A stretch of DNA of 64,000 bases, taken from NCBI GenBank assembly GCA_947471745.1, contig CANJKZ010000971.1:1360001-1424000 (forward strand), read 5' to 3'. How positions within the stretch are numbered: position 1 is the first letter of the stretch; every line of letters starts with the position of its first letter. This document shows, piece by piece, positions 1 through 35,583 of the stretch. The position numbers and the translations under genes were made by a program. Source of the DNA: Closterium sp. Naga37s-1 (lineage: Eukaryota > Streptophyta > Zygnematophyceae > Desmidiales > Closteriaceae). Below the pieces are notes generated by a model. It saw only the letters and a program-made list of their open reading frames with translations, did not search any database and was not told where the DNA came from.

Positions 1-1775
1 CTTCCTTCTGTCCCTATTCCCCCACCCTCTCCACGCCTCACTCACTCCATGACCCGTGCAATGTACTTTCAACACTCTGCTCTGTTCACTCGTCTCTCTC
101 CCTCTCAGGACCCTGATCTTCTAAGAAGATTGATTTGAGGAACTTTTCTCTGTTCATCCTGTTTCTCCTCTTCTCTGTGTCACCGTCGGCGACTTCTGCA
201 ATCCCCCCACTCTTCTCTCTGTCGACACTGCCGCCATTCCCACCCCTCATACCTATTCCGAGGCAGTTTTTGGCTTTCACGCCACTGAGTGGATGGCGGC
301 CATCATTGCTGAGTGTGAGGCGTTCACTCGTACTATTTCCTACATTGACTCTGTCCCTCCCCCTGGCGCCACAATTGTGAAAGGCGAATGGGTCTTTCGT
401 GTCAAGCACGTGCCTGGAGAGCTCCCTGTCTTCAAAGCCCACAATTGCGCTAAGGGCTTCACCCAGCGCGCAGGCATTGACTATTTTGCCACCTTCTCTC
501 TTAACTTAGGTGCTCGCTGGGATTGGGAGATCCACTCTATGGATGTCTCAAATGCCTTCCTTCAGTGCGAGCTTCATGAACGCATCTTCCTTGAGCGCCC
601 CGCTGGCTTTCCCCGTCCATTTCCTCCAGGCACTGTCTGGGAGCTGAAGCGCCCTGTGTACGGCCCCAAGCAGGCCCCTTGCGAGTGGCATGCCAAGCTC
701 GCCTCTACTTTTCACTCTCTTGGCTTCTCCATCTCTTCTTCCGACCCCAGTCTTCATTCGCACGTCCCCCCGCAGACTTTACATTCTTGCCTACGTCGAC
801 GACTTAGTGCTGCTCGCTGAGGACTCCGCCAATCTTGCCGCTGTAAAGAAGGCCTTTTAGGCCCGTCTCCTGTGCAAGGATCTCGGCGAGCTACGACACT
901 ACCTCGACATGGAGATTCGTCGTGATCGTGCTGCACGCACTATCCCTCTCTCCCAAGATATCTACATCCACTCCATCCTTGAGGGGTTCGAGATGTCGAA
1001 GGCTAGGCCGGTCTCCACCCCTATTTTGGCCAACCATCAACTCAATGCTCCTACTGTCCCTGCTCCCTCCTCTGATTTGCGGCCTTATCGTGAGCTCGTT
1101 GGGTCACTCATGTATATTATGATGTGCAACCGCCCCGATCTTGCCTACCCCCTCAGTGTTCTCTCTCGCTTTGTCAGCCTTGGTCGCCACACTGACGTGC
1201 ACTGGGCGGCTGCCAAGCGCGTTCTCCGCTACCTTCGCGCTACCACTGATCTTGCACTCACTCTTGGTGGCTCTTCTCCCCCCGTTCTTTATGGTTACAG
1301 TGATTCCTCCTACGCTGACTTTGGCCCTGATCGCCGCTCCTCTCAGGGTTATGGTTTTCCTAGCAATGGTCTCATCAGCTGGCACTACACTCGCTCATCC
1401 TTTGTCTGCCTTTCCACCTATGAGGCTGAGTTGTACGCAGACACATTGGCAGTTCAGGAGGCTCGCTAGCTCTCCTTTCTCCTTGTTGAGCTTGGTCACT
1501 CTCAGCGGTCTGTGACGCTTTCCTGTGACAGTGCGAGCATGATTCATCTCATTGAAAATCCTGTCTATCATGCCCGCAGCAAACACATAGAGGTCCGCTA
1601 CTTCTTTGTGCGCGAGCTGGTGGAGTCAGGTTTCCTCTGCCTTCGCAAGGTGGCCGCCGACGCCAACCTTGCTGACACTTTCACCAAAGCCCTCCTTCGT
1701 ACGCCGCACCGTTTCTATGTCCGCGCTCTTGGTCTCGCCCGTCTCGTCGCTTCTGGGGGTGTTCCGGTTAACTAG
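1..1775 (+). mobile_element. Ty1/copia retrotransposon fossil, 3' pol part (reverse transcriptase and RNase H)
   Basis: This is a degraded Ty1/copia element cut off by the left edge of the window. The remaining parts, in order, are the N-terminal reverse transcriptase (about 290-780, with the WVFRVKH and KGFTQ blocks), the catalytic YVDDL region near 790-820, the RT connection (RPDLAYPLSVLSRF, about 1,130-1,170) and RNase H with the ADANLADTFTKAL tail (to 1,775). No gag, protease or integrase is in view. It is broken, with a few breaks. No clear LTR was found after 1,775. It looks moderately old. The family call rests on the conserved pol blocks. Confidence 0.85.
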
Positions 1776-2111
1776 GTGTCCTGTTGCAGAGCTTTACATA
1801 GCCTAGGGGTGTATTGGAGTAGGCTAATATTCGCTCTGCAATTCATAATGGCCTTCTATTATTTCTCGGCCACTTTTGGACTTAGTTTCATTTCTGGTTC
1901 ATCATAGGTTCATTTTGCAGTTGTCTGTGCATTGAGCACGCCCTAGGTTCAGTTGGGGTTTCCCAACCCTATCTTTCAAATGTCTCTCGACACTTTCTCT
2001 AGTTCAACCGTATCTTCTCACCTAAGCGGCCTCCATGGCCCTCCTATGTCTATTCTTAACAATCACAACCTAGCAAGAGTAAACATACAGGTATAAATAT
2101 ATATATATATA
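1776..2111. other. No gene seen; AT microsatellite between two Copia fossils
   Basis: AT-rich spacer between the two oppositely oriented Copia fossils. It ends in a short TA microsatellite at about 2,095-2,112. It may hold decayed LTR sequence of either element, but I could not match it to any other copy in the window. Confidence 0.5.
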
Positions 2112-4399
2112 TCACTGTAGAACAAGTGCAAGATCAAGAGCAAGTGGGTGAGGCAGAGTGGGCAGAAGCCCAAGAGCAGTGCAAAAACACTGATGATTAC
2201 CAGACCTAATGGCCTTGGTGAAGACATCAGCAGTGTTGGCCCAAGAGGCCACGTAGGTAAGGCGAAGCTGACCACGCTGCTGCAGCTCTCGAGCTAGAAA
2301 GTGGCAAAGAGCAATGTGCTTCCTTCTGTGCTCCAGTATCTGCTCGTGACACAAGTCAAGAATGGCCTTGTTGTCGACGTACAGAACTGGAGGAGAACGA
2401 GTTAGCTCCCCCAAGTCGGTCAGCAGGTAGGTCAGCCAGCGGAGCTACTGTGCAGCCATAGCCCCAGCGTAGATCTCAGCCTCACGACTGGAATCAAGCA
2501 CAGAAGATGAACGAGTGGACCTCCACGAGACAGAACCAGAGCCAAGACTAAAGGTGTAACCCTGTGACGACCGCTGAGTCGTCTGGTCGTCGGCCCCAGG
2601 AATCGTCTGAGTGACATGTGAGTACCACTGAGTCCCATCCTCCAAGCACAAGCCCCATGCCCGATGTATTGCACAAGTAACGCATTCCCCTGTTAGCAGC
2701 TTCCCAATACACCTTTCGGTGTCTATCGGGAGCCATGTAGCGAGCCAGGAGGCTGAGAGGGTACGCGAGGTCAGGTCATGTGCACGTCATCAGGTACATG
2801 AGGCAAACCACAAGCTCTGGATACGGACCACTCGGCTCTATGGAATCGTTCGAAGGCGGAGCTGAGAGCGAGTGGCCTGTAGGCTGAGAGAAGGCTGTGG
2901 CGAGGACCACGTGAAGCCGAATTGCTGAAGGACCTGCTGCACCATGTGTGACTGAGTCAGGGTGATGGTGCGCCGTGCTCTGTCCCGGGTGATCTACAAG
3001 CCAAGATAGCTCCGTAGCTCACCCAGGTCAGTGCAGGTGTGTCTCTCCTGCAGCTCCGCCTTCACTAGGGCCAGTGCCTCATTGTCAGCAGTAGCAAAAA
3101 CCAAGTCGTCGACGCACACGAGAACGTAGATCGGCTGCAGAGAAGTGTCGGTGTGTAGAAACCGCGACAGGTCAGCAGAGGAAGGAGCAAACCCAAGACC
3201 CGCAAGTGTCGTCCTCAGTCTGTCATGCCACTCGTGGGGCGCCTGGCGGAGACCGTAGACTGGCCGCCAGAGGCTCCACTGGAGACCCTCAGGAAACGAC
3301 CCAGTGAAGCCAAGTGGGCGGCACAGTCAGATCTCCTCGTGAAGGCTGCCCTGCAAGAAAGCTGTGGAGAAGTCGAGCGATTGCAGCTCATAGTCACGTA
3401 GTGCTACAGTGTGCAGCAACACTCAAAGAGTAGTCATCTTCGGGGTGGGAGAGAAGGTCTGGAAGAAGTCGACCCCCTGTCGCTGACTTAAGCCTCGAGC
3501 AATGTAACCCACCTTGAAGGCAGGCGGAGAACCCGTCGGCCGCTTCACTCTGAAAATCCACACGCCATCGACTATGTTCGCCCAAGGAGGCGGAACCTTG
3601 TCGATGTAGGTGCCTGTGGACTTCTAGGAAGCCATCTCTTCGTCCGTGGCTGTCTGCCACTGAGAGGAGTACTCACCCGCGATCGCCTCAGCGTAAGAGC
3701 GCAGGGTAGGGATGTCAAGTGGATCTGGGTCTCTCTTAGGGCAAAGCAGCATGGATGCGAAACGAGGTAAAGTGGCCGCAAGACACTCAAGCTCAAACTA
3801 CCTGTCTTCAAGGACGTCATTGCTAAGGGCAGGCTCACCCCCGACAGTCGGAGGACAGACAGACCCAGACTCAGTAACAATACTCGCGATGTAGTCGAGA
3901 CGACGCCTAGCAGCAAAGTCGACTAGCTCAGTGACTAGGGCAAACGCAACAATAGACTCAAAGGAAGGGTCACTGACGACAGTGGCGAGGAGACGAGTGA
4001 CAGTAGGACTGGCAGCACGAGCAAGGTTAAACTCAGGGTCAGGAACGTCAGGAAGAGAGGGCGGAGATGGCAGGGCAACACGCTGTGGAACAGAGGAAGG
4101 ACGACGTGCCATAACGTGAGTGCCTGGGACAGCAGGAGGACGAGGACGGGTGACACAACGAGTACGAATAGGTGTGGAGGCACAAGACTCAGGCTCATGA
4201 CAACTCAGTGTCGGAAGAAAGAGCAGGCAGTGGGGAGCCAGGCGGCAACTGTGTCTGAGACGGGGCAGACGGTGGACACAGGAGAGGTGGAGTGAGGCCA
4301 GTGGAAGACGAGAGACAAAGAACTTGGCGAAGGGCCAAGTCAGGCGGTGGCAGGGACAACTGCGGCTGCGGGTAGAAAAACGATCGGCGCGGCACAGTA

Positions 4400-4800
4400 C
4401 CCGTACCGTCAGCAGCTCCAGCATCTCCAGTACCTCCAGCACCTCCAGCTGCAACGCCTCTAGCACCTCCAGTACCTCCAGCTCAACCAGCTCCAGCACC
4501 AGCAGCACCTCCAGCTCCAGCGCCTCTAGCACCAGCAGCACCTCCAGCACCAGCACATCTAGTACCAGCAGCTCGAGTACCTCCAGTACCTCCAGCTCCA
4601 GCAGCTCCAGCACCTCCAACTCTAGCACCTCTAGTGCCACCAACTCCAGCACCTCCAACTCCAGCGCCTCCAGCACAAGCAGCACCTCCAGCACTAGCAG
4701 CACCTCCAACACCAGCACCTCCAGCACCTCCAGCAGTACCTCCAGCACCAGCAGCTCCAGCACCTCCAGCAGTACCTCAAGCACCAGCAGCTCTAGGACC
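4400..4800. repeat. Trinucleotide-rich (CAG/CTC) low-complexity tract inside the Copia fossil
   Basis: Imperfect tandem repeats of AGCACCTCC-like units of 9-15 bp occupy about 400 bp of the linker between integrase and reverse transcriptase of the minus-strand Copia fossil. All frames here read as biased low-complexity peptides, so long open frames in this stretch are not evidence of a gene. Confidence 0.8.
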
Positions 4801-7800
4801 TATAAAGATTCAAGCTCCAGCACCAGAGCGGCCTCGTCGAACGACCCTCTCACGAAGCTGCTGCGGTGAGGGCGTCTCGAGTCAAATAGGCGGCTGCTGC
4901 TGTCCAATGCCAGGACATGCAGCAGGAGCACCCACGGCCCCACCACCACTAGGACTCGTAGCACCCCGGAGTCAGCACCCCCAGAACATCCACCCCCAAT
5001 CTCTGAACCCCCAGAACCCTCACCCCCAGTCTCAGCACCCCCAAGACCAGCACCTCCTGAGTCCTCACCCCCAGTGTCACCACCCCCACCAGCACCAGTG
5101 TCCACAGCTACAGGCTGCAGAGGCGGCGAAGACAGTCGAGGCAGAAAACCAGGAGGGGTCTCCAAGCGTGGATAGCGACGAATGGCCGTCGTGTCGTCAG
5201 CGGCGGGGTCACCCCCCTCAGCTGGGCCAGAGGTGTCAGAGGAGACCACCAAAGGCTCAACCAAGGGGGGTGGATCTACTTGAGACATACATGAGGGAGC
5301 AGGACCCTGTGGGGGAAGGGGGTCTACCGGGGGGGAACTGGGACTAGGAAGAGGGGCGTCAGGGGGACCGAGTGGGACGTTGCGGCTGGAGCTTGTAGAA
5401 ACAGAAAGTCTCGTCAAAGGTGACGTCCTAGGAAGACAGGACTCGACGCGAGGCAGGGGGTGGTAAAACTGCCACGGCGGGGCGTATGTGGGGAAGCCAA
5501 GGAAGACGCATTGGAGAGTGCGAGGAGAGAGCTTGCGCGCGGTGGTATAGCGGACAAGGGAGAGCGCGCCCAAGACCCAAAACGCCGACGCATCGCCAAC
5601 CTCTCCCATCCAATGTAGTGCGGGCGAGGTCTCTGGCAAAGAAACACGGGGCCAGAGGTTGAGCTGATGTCGCATCGTATTGGATCGCAAACGGCCATAT
5701 AAATGGGGAGCAGCCGCGTGGATCATGGAGGTACGAGCAACCTCCATGATCAAGCCAATGCGATGCTCAGCAATCCCATTTTGCTGAGGAGAGGCCGGAA
5801 GCTTGAACGACTTGCGGATGCCCTCGTCTCGACAGAACGCCACAAGGAGGTCAGAAGAGAACTCACCGCCCCTGACAGAGTGCAGACGCAGGACTGAGAA
5901 GTTCCGACGAAACCGCTCGCGCAGCTGGCAGCGAGTAGCACGGATCCAGGGGATCAAAACACCACTGACGTCCGCCTTGCACCGCAAGGGGAAGACAGTG
6001 GTGTAGCGTGTGTAGTCGTCAACAACCAGCAGGAAGTAGCGCTCCGTCCGTTCCAGCGACGAGGGCCGGGCCCCAAACGTCCATGTGGAGAGTCTGCACA
6101 GGAGCAGTGATCGGAGGAAACTCGGAGGAGTGAGGAGCGGCGCGCTGCCGCCCCTCGATGCAGGGAAGGCACAATGGTGCAGGCGAGCGCGGTAGAGAGG
6201 GCAGGGACCTGGGAAGTCCAGAGACAAGGAGACGGGAGCGCATGCTGCGGAGACGCGAGAGCGAGGGGTGACCTAGGCGGTGATGCCAGAGGAGAGTTTG
6301 GTGAGAGAGTACCCGACACGAGCAAGACGCTGCAAGCTGACCAGACACAGACACCCGACTCGACCCAGCCACCTGACCTGTCTCAGCCACCTGTGCACGA
6401 AGTGGTCAGGGTGTACAGACTGGACCCAGGCTGCCAAGCAAACGTAGCCAGGTGACGGCCAGTTCCGGAGCACGTACAAATTGCCACACGCTGCCCTCCA
6501 CGGGTAAAGTTATCAACCCATACATCCTGAAGGACCGCGTTGCTCACCAAGTTCGTCGAGAACGAGGGGAGGTGGAGACCTGAGAGAGAGCCGGAGGGGA
6601 CTGCTGGACATGGGAGGACACTGGAGGCTTATGCAACGACGGGGCCCCCAGAGGGGTCAGCTAGCGAGTCTGGGACATGTGCTGCGAGTGGTGTAACTGT
6701 GGTGCAATCACAAAAGAAGCAACAAGACGCGCCAGAGTCAAGTGTGAAAGTGTATAGGGCCGTAGCTGAGGCAGAAGACTCACTTGCACATGTGGTAACA
6801 GACGCACTAGCACCTAGAGCGGCAGCAGACTCACTAGCACCTAGAGCAGCAGCACCTACACCAGCAGCGCAAGGCACACCCGAGTAACACGCACCCTCAT
6901 CACTAATATCATCAACATACATAGCATAAATAGCCTTGTTGATCTGAACAAAGTCAAGAGCAAACACATCCACATCCTTCGCTATCAGCTACAGCCAGTT
7001 GGGGACCTCCTGCTCATTACCGTACTCGCTCACCCAGGCATCCTCGAGACGACCAAAACAGCGATACCCAGTGTGCCCAGGCCTCCCGCAGGTCTGACCC
7101 TTCTTGGGCCCCGTGCGCCTGACATACGAGCAGCAAACAGAGCCCCCAAGGGAACCACGCTGAACAACCCACTCACGAAGCTGCTGAAGGGTGGGTGTGT
7201 CCGGGAGGCATGTCAGCTGCTGTCCACTCCCATAGCCTCCGCCGCCACGAGCTGAACCCCCATGGCCTCCACCCCTGCCAGCTCCACCCCGACCGCCTCC
7301 ACCACCCCTCCCGCCTCCACCACCCCCGCCACCTCCACCACCCCTGCCACCTCCACCTCTGGTGCCACCTCCACCGCCTCCTCCCCCGCCACCACCACTC
7401 CCGCTACCACCACCGCTAGTGACACCCCCACCACCCTTACCCCCCTTGCCCTTGCCGTTGCGGCGCTTCCCACTAGGAGCAGACGCAGCGCCGACTCCCT
7501 CGGCACCAAGGAGGTCGATAGCAGCAGCAGATGCAACCGAGGGTATGAGAGGGGAGGGAGCACACCCTTAAAAAAAGGGGGAGCGGGGAGTGCCATGGGA
7601 GGCAGCGACAGCGACAGTACTGGTCTCAGCCTCAAATAGGTACTTCTCCAGCGAAGCAAGCGTGAGCTCAGTGGGGTCAAGGGCGAGGAAGTGGTCCCTA
7701 ACTGTGCGGAGGGAGTCAGGGAGGCAAGTGACAAAGAAGTACAGGGTGCTATAAAGGGGGGGGGGGGGGGGGTTCGCAGTGAGGAAGGCCGGCTTGAGAG

Positions 7801-8035
7801 CGGCGCGGTAGCGAGTCTCACTAGAGTGAAGGTGGGTCATGAGATCAGCAACGGTGTGGAAATTTGCGAGCTCAGGAAAGAGGTACGGCAGCATGAGACG
7901 GCCTAGGGCAATAGTAGCTGGGGAGGAGTAACGAGTGACAACGGCGTCATAGAGGTCTTTGGCTATCTTCTGCTGGCCAAAATGTGCCCTCTCAGCTAGC
8001 GGGAGGTGGTTGCGGACAGAAAGGCGGGCAGTAGT

Positions 8036-9541
8036 TGTCAAAAACTAGTAGTAGAAAGTAAGAATGAAGAAAGGAGGAGTTTGCACTAGCAAGCAGTTGG
8101 ATACATATAACAAACCCTAATTGGGCTGTACTCACTATGGAGTACCCCACTGCAGGCTAGACAATTATAACATTCTGACACACCCCCATAGCCAAAGTGG
8201 GGTGTAATCAGCACAACAAGCAAGCATAGTAATAGTTCACAATTATAAGCAAAGCTAGAGGTAATCACAGCGGGCACGTGAGGAGGAGGAGGGACTGTGC
8301 GAGGATAGAAGATGGGAGACGACGGCTGAAGTTGCAGACACACGGGCAACAGGAGCTGCTGGCACAGTGGCTACCGAGACAGCGCCCCGGACTACTGGAG
8401 TAACTGGCTCACGGGCTACGAGGAGCTACAGGAGCAACGGACCCACAGGCGACAGGCGCAGCAGACTCTCTGGGCTACCAGGACAGTGCGCCCCGGACTA
8501 CAGGTGCTGCGGACGACAAGACAGCAGCCTCCACTCAACCTCCCCCGACCGTCCCACACCCCTCTCACACACACCCCCTGCTTCACCCCTAGCTCCACTC
8601 CCCCTTCACCCCCCTAGCACCACTCCTTCGGCTCCCCACACACACACCCCCCTGAGCGGCAGCTGCAGCAGCGGGAGATGGAGGAGGAGGAGGAGTAGGG
8701 GACGGCGCACACAACGGGCACCCCCACAACCGCCATCCCCACACTCCTCAGCCCAAAACCCTAAAACGGGTTGCAAGGGGCAGGAGCGCGGGGGGACGGC
8801 AGGGGGGACGGCGCGCGGCCCCCAGGGCGCCACCACGGGGCAGCAGGGGGCCGCGCGCGGCTCCCCAGGGCGGCGCGACGGGGCAGCGGGGGGTCGCGCG
8901 CAACTCCCCAGGGCGCCGCGACGAACGGGCGGGGGCAGCGCGCGGCTCCCCAGGGTGCCGCGACGGACGGGCGCGGGCAGCGCGCGGCTCCCCAGGGTGC
9001 CGCGACGGACGGGCGGGGGCCGCGCGCAACTCCCCAGGGCGCCGCGACGGACGGGCGGGGGCAGCGCGCGGCTCCCCAGGGTGCCGCGACGGAAGGGCGG
9101 GGGCAGCGCGCGGCTCCCCAGGGTGCCGCGACGGACGAGCGGGGGCAGCGCGCGGCTCGCCAGGGGGCGCCAGGAAGAAGAAAGGGCCGCGCGCCCCCCG
9201 GGCGCGCGCCACACAGGAAAACCGCCGCGCGCATCAGACGCGCGGTGGGAAGAAAAATTTTCGCCGCGCGCGGAGCGCGCGGCAGGAAGAAAGGGTAGCG
9301 CGCTCGGGGCGCGCGACAGCAGTAGAGCAGCGGAAGCTTTAGGTGGTGGGCCCACCCACAGGATCGACCCAAGGGGGTCGACCTGCTCTGATAGCATGTA
9401 AAAAACTAGTAGTAGAAAGTAAGAATGAAGAAAGGAGGAGTTTGCACTAGCAAGCAGTTGGATACATATAACAAACCCTAATTGGGCTGTACTCACTATG
9501 GAGTACCCCACTGCAGGCTAGACAATTATAACATTCTGACA
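8036..9541 (-). mobile_element. Short non-autonomous LTR retrotransposon (TRIM-like), looks whole, nested in Copia gag
   Basis: Two 145-bp direct repeats, 8,036-8,180 and 9,397-9,541, are identical except for one base. Each begins TGT and ends CTGACA. Just inside the right repeat on the minus strand is TGCTATCAGAGCAGG, which resembles the initiator-Met tRNA primer-binding site common in Copia elements. Next to the left repeat is a TATGGGGGTG polypurine tract. Flanking pentamers GTAGT and GTAGC are a probable 5-bp target duplication with one mismatch. The roughly 1.2-kb interior has no recognisable gag or pol. The near-identical ends mean a recent insertion. The repeats resemble, at lower identity, the LTR-like end of the host Copia (about 10,385-10,537), so that family may mobilise it. 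Confidence 0.8.
8860..9175. repeat. 42-bp GC-rich tandem repeat inside the TRIM-like element
   Basis: About seven copies of a 42-bp unit (core GGCTCCCCAGGGTGCCGCG) form the interior of the short LTR element. Because 42 is a multiple of three, several frames are open across it on both strands. These are not taken as genes. Confidence 0.75.
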
Positions 9542-9789
9542 GTAGCGTCACGTGTGAGCCACTTCAAATGATCTAAGCGGTCGGTTGTATCAGCTGTATT
9601 CGGACGTATGTTCATCAATCAAACTCCATCCCTAGCTTCGCTCTGCGGGCACAACTGGAGATCGTCTAGCCAAGCGTCAAAGCTAATCGGGCGACCCTCC
9701 GCATCAGTAGCGTCAAAGCGTCAAAGCTGAGAACCAAATTGGTGGCCATAGCAGCAGTAGCAGCCGCAGTAGAAGCCGCAGCAGCAGCA

Positions 9790-10340
9790 GTAGCAGTAGG
9801 ATGGGCGGCACAACAAGGCAGTGCGGCTCGGTAGGGGCAGGGCATCGCGGCTCGGGCAGGGCGGCGCGGCTTGGGCTGGGCAGCGCGGCTCGGCAGGGCG
9901 GCGCGGCTCGGGCTGGGCAGCGCGGCTCGGCAGGGCGGCGTGGCTCGGGCTGGGCGGCGCAGCTCGGCAGGGCACAACGCAGCAGCGCGTGTGGCAGCAG
10001 CAGCTCACGCGCAGCAGCGCGTTTGGCAGCAGCTGCGCAGCAGCAGCGCGTGCGGGTAGGGACGCTCGCGGGCAGGCAGCGTGCGCGCAGGCGGGGGGCT
10101 CGCGAGGGTAGGGGCGCTGGCAGGCAGCGCTAGCGGGCAGGCAGCGCTCGCAGGCATGCAGCGCTCGCGGGCAGGCGGCGCTAGCAGGCAGGCAGTGCGC
10201 GGGCGACAGGCAGCGTGCGTGCGGGAAGAAGGCGCGCGTGTAGCAGGCAGCGCGCTAGGGGAGGCAGCGTGCGTGGCAGCAGGGCAGCGCGACACTGTTC
10301 GGGCAGGGCAGGGCAGCGCAAGGGCGCTTCGGGCAGGGAC
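9790..10340. repeat. GC-rich degenerate tandem repeats in the Copia leader
   Basis: Degenerate repeats of GGCGCGGCTCGGGCAGG-like units (9,800-9,975), followed by looser GGCAGGCAGCG repeats (10,020-10,340). They lie between the gag start and the LTR-like end of the minus-strand Copia fossil, in its untranslated leader. No coding potential is claimed. Confidence 0.6.
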
Positions 10341-10537
10341 AAGCGGAATGTTAGGTGGGCCGTAAAAAGAACCAACCGTTAACCTGTTCTAGAACCATTT
10401 TGAGAGTTAACCATGCAAGAATGAGGTTGGACTAGGAACAAGGAGATACAAGTATGAAACCCTAATTGGGGTTGTACCCTATAATGAGCACCTCACTGTA
10501 GCCTAGTAGAACTAACAACATATAAATATGTTCTGAC

Positions 10538-12042
10538 AAATGGGTCCAACTTTTTCTATAGATTTTGCCCATTACCGTCTTAGTGTGCGTTTAAAGACAT
10601 GAATGCTGTTCGTTTTGTAAGGTAATCGTTCTGTAAACGGAGATGTCTATTGGCACACCTCAGGATCATCAGTGAACAAATCCCTCGGTTTTGGTTTCCT
10701 TCATCAGAGGCGATATGTGTTCCATGGACCTCGCGTATCGAGAATACGAGCAGGCATGGTCTGTGCGAGGCGTGGAACCACATTAGAACGTCGCTCGTCG
10801 AGACCACCGGCGCTCGTAGTGGTATTCAGGCCGCAGCATCAGATCAGATTCCAGAGAGGCCAGCATTAGTCCGTATTAGTGACTTACGGCAGTCTGTCCG
10901 TACCAACATTCTTGTAGGATACACTATCAGCGAACGCGGCTCGGAAGACTACTCCTAGTCATGGTTGGTTACAGAGACGCGGCGTTTGGCACGTGGATTG
11001 TGAACAGAAATGGGTCTGCGACCGGGGTCTTGCAGTCTCCCACGTGGCATTTCAGCAGCTCTGTGGACCTGAAGCCTGAAGATTTCAGCTGGCACGTGGC
11101 ATGTGCGTAAGCCTCGTCGCGACGACCTTATTTTTTCCTCGCGAAGTTACCGCTTTCTTCTTACGGTTAGCGAGCGCCTGCCTCATAACGCGGTACTCTT
11201 TAGTAGATTAGTTAGTCATAATGAATGCCAACCAGTGAATTATCTGGCAGCACATCGGCGAAACACGTGGCCGTCACGACTTCCGTCATTTCCTTCAGTC
11301 CATGTCAATCTCGACGGACTGACCAACGGAGGAGCTTCTTCGAGCCACTCTTGACCAACTTATACTTGAAAAACTACACTCGTCCCAGCTTACCCCTTCC
11401 TTCAAACACCTCTCTGCGACACTTTCTTCAAGCTTCACCTTTGCTGTTGTCTATTTCCACCCGTTTAGCCTATAACCAACCCCTCCTCCCCACCCTCAGC
11501 CGACCTTTTATTTCCCCCTGATTCCACCCTTCCTGCGTAACCCGCTTCATTACACCTGGGAATCGCGCCACCATAGCAAGTACTGGCCGACAGCTCTTTT
11601 TGTTTGTTTGTTTGTTTTCTTCCTAATTTCCATTAACACCTATGGAAGTTCACCCTTCCCTGTACTGGCTTACTTTCCCTCCTTGCTATCCGTCTTCCCC
11701 TCCCCACTATCCGTCTTCCCTCCCCCGTTTCTGTCTTCCCCTCTCCCCTGTCTGTCTTCCCTAGCCTCTATCCGACTTATCTCCCCTCTTTTCGTCTTCA
11801 CCTCCCCCTTATCCGTCTTCGCTTCCCCTTAACCGTCTTCCGTTCCCCCTATCTGTCTTCGCCCCCCCCTATCCGTCTTCCCCTCCCCCCTATCCGTCTA
11901 TCCTCCTCCCTATCCGTCTATCCCTCCCCCATATCTGTCTTTCCCTCCCTCTATCCGTCTTCCCTATCCGTTCTCCGCTCCCCCCTATCTGTGTTCCGTT
12001 CCTCTTTTTCTTCTTCCCCTTCCCCATCCCCTACATACACAC
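10538..12042. other. No gene recognised upstream of the ABCC gene
   Basis: About 1.5 kb without a recognisable gene. The left part is unique AT/GC-balanced sequence. From about 11,640 it becomes strongly pyrimidine-rich on the plus strand. It must hold the promoter and 5' leader of the ABCC gene, but I cannot place a transcription start. Confidence 0.5.
11680..11990. repeat. Polypyrimidine minisatellite (TATCCGTCTTCCCCTCCCC-like units)
   Basis: About a dozen imperfect 19-26-bp units made almost only of C and T on the plus strand, each containing TATCCGTCT or TATCTGTCT, run up to the 5' end of the ABCC gene. Long mirror-like polypyrimidine tracts can adopt triplex (H-DNA) structure and are common in promoters. 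That role here is inference. Confidence 0.65.
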
Positions 12043-12500
12043 ATGGCCGACACACACCTCCTCTTCCTCCTCCTCGTGGCCCCTGCCTCCCTCCCCTCAC
12101 CACTCTCCTTAATCCCACCTGCCCTCCCGGTCCCCTTCCCCTTTTTCTCCTCATCCCATCCCCCCCATGCCCCCAGGGACTCTCTTCCTCAAGCTCTGCG
12201 CCTTCCTCTGGTCGCACCTCTCGCCCTACATCACCCCATCCTCACGCTCTTGCTGCTCCGCTCTCCCCTGGCTGCTCCCTCCGCGCGCCGATTCCCCCTC
12301 GCGCTGTTTCCCCCCATCCCCCCAGGGACTCTCTTCCTCAAGCTCTGCGCCTTCCTCTGGGCGCACCTCTCGCCCTACCTCACGCCAGCCGTCGCGCCCT
12401 TCCTCCCGGCGGGGCAGCAGCAGTGGGCGGCGCGGTGGTGCAAGCCGTTCTCATGGATCCCTGCTCACAGCACGCCCTTATGGCCGTCACCCTCCTCCCT
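12043..12500 (+). repeat. Partial upstream copies of the ABCC first coding exon
   Basis: Three decayed copies of the start of the ABCC coding region precede the one I use. 12,043-12,085 matches the MADTHL..FLLLVA stretch. 12,167-12,240 matches MPPGTLFLK..CAFLW. 12,310-12,520 matches both blocks. The best copy follows at 12,617. They make the true start codon uncertain, because translation could begin in any upstream copy that is spliced or read through. Confidence 0.7.
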
Positions 12501-12616
12501 TTCCTCATCCTTGCAGCCCTCACCTCCCTTCCCGCACCACTCCCCTTACTCCCACCCACCTTCCCCTTCCCCCCTGCTTCCCTCCCTTCCACCCCCCTCC
12601 ACTTCCCCTCCTCCCC

Positions 12617-35583
<22,967 letters not shown>

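Larger units (their letters stand above)
2112..10537 (-). mobile_element. Ty1/copia retrotransposon fossil, nearly full length, with a nested insertion
   Basis: A minus-strand Ty1/copia element. In transcription order it has: an LTR-like end at about 10,385-10,537; a GC-rich leader (9,790-10,370); gag, split by the nested element (about 9,542-9,750, then about 7,570-8,035); a zinc-knuckle region near 7,010-7,100; an aspartic protease with a DSGAS core (about 6,640-6,870); a GAG-pre-integrase zinc region (HHRLGHPSLSRLRSM, about 6,230-6,310); integrase (about 5,400-6,200); a proline/alanine low-complexity linker (about 4,400-5,350); then reverse transcriptase and RNase H (about 2,112-3,900). 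It is broken, with many breaks. I saw no convincing second LTR near 2,100. It is clearly older than the element nested in it. Confidence 0.85.

Noticed and set aside
8367-9511. Overlapping Ala/Arg/Pro-rich open frames of 150-340 residues
   Set aside because: They lie in the 42-bp GC-rich repeat of a short LTR element and are open on both strands. No gag or pol block was found.
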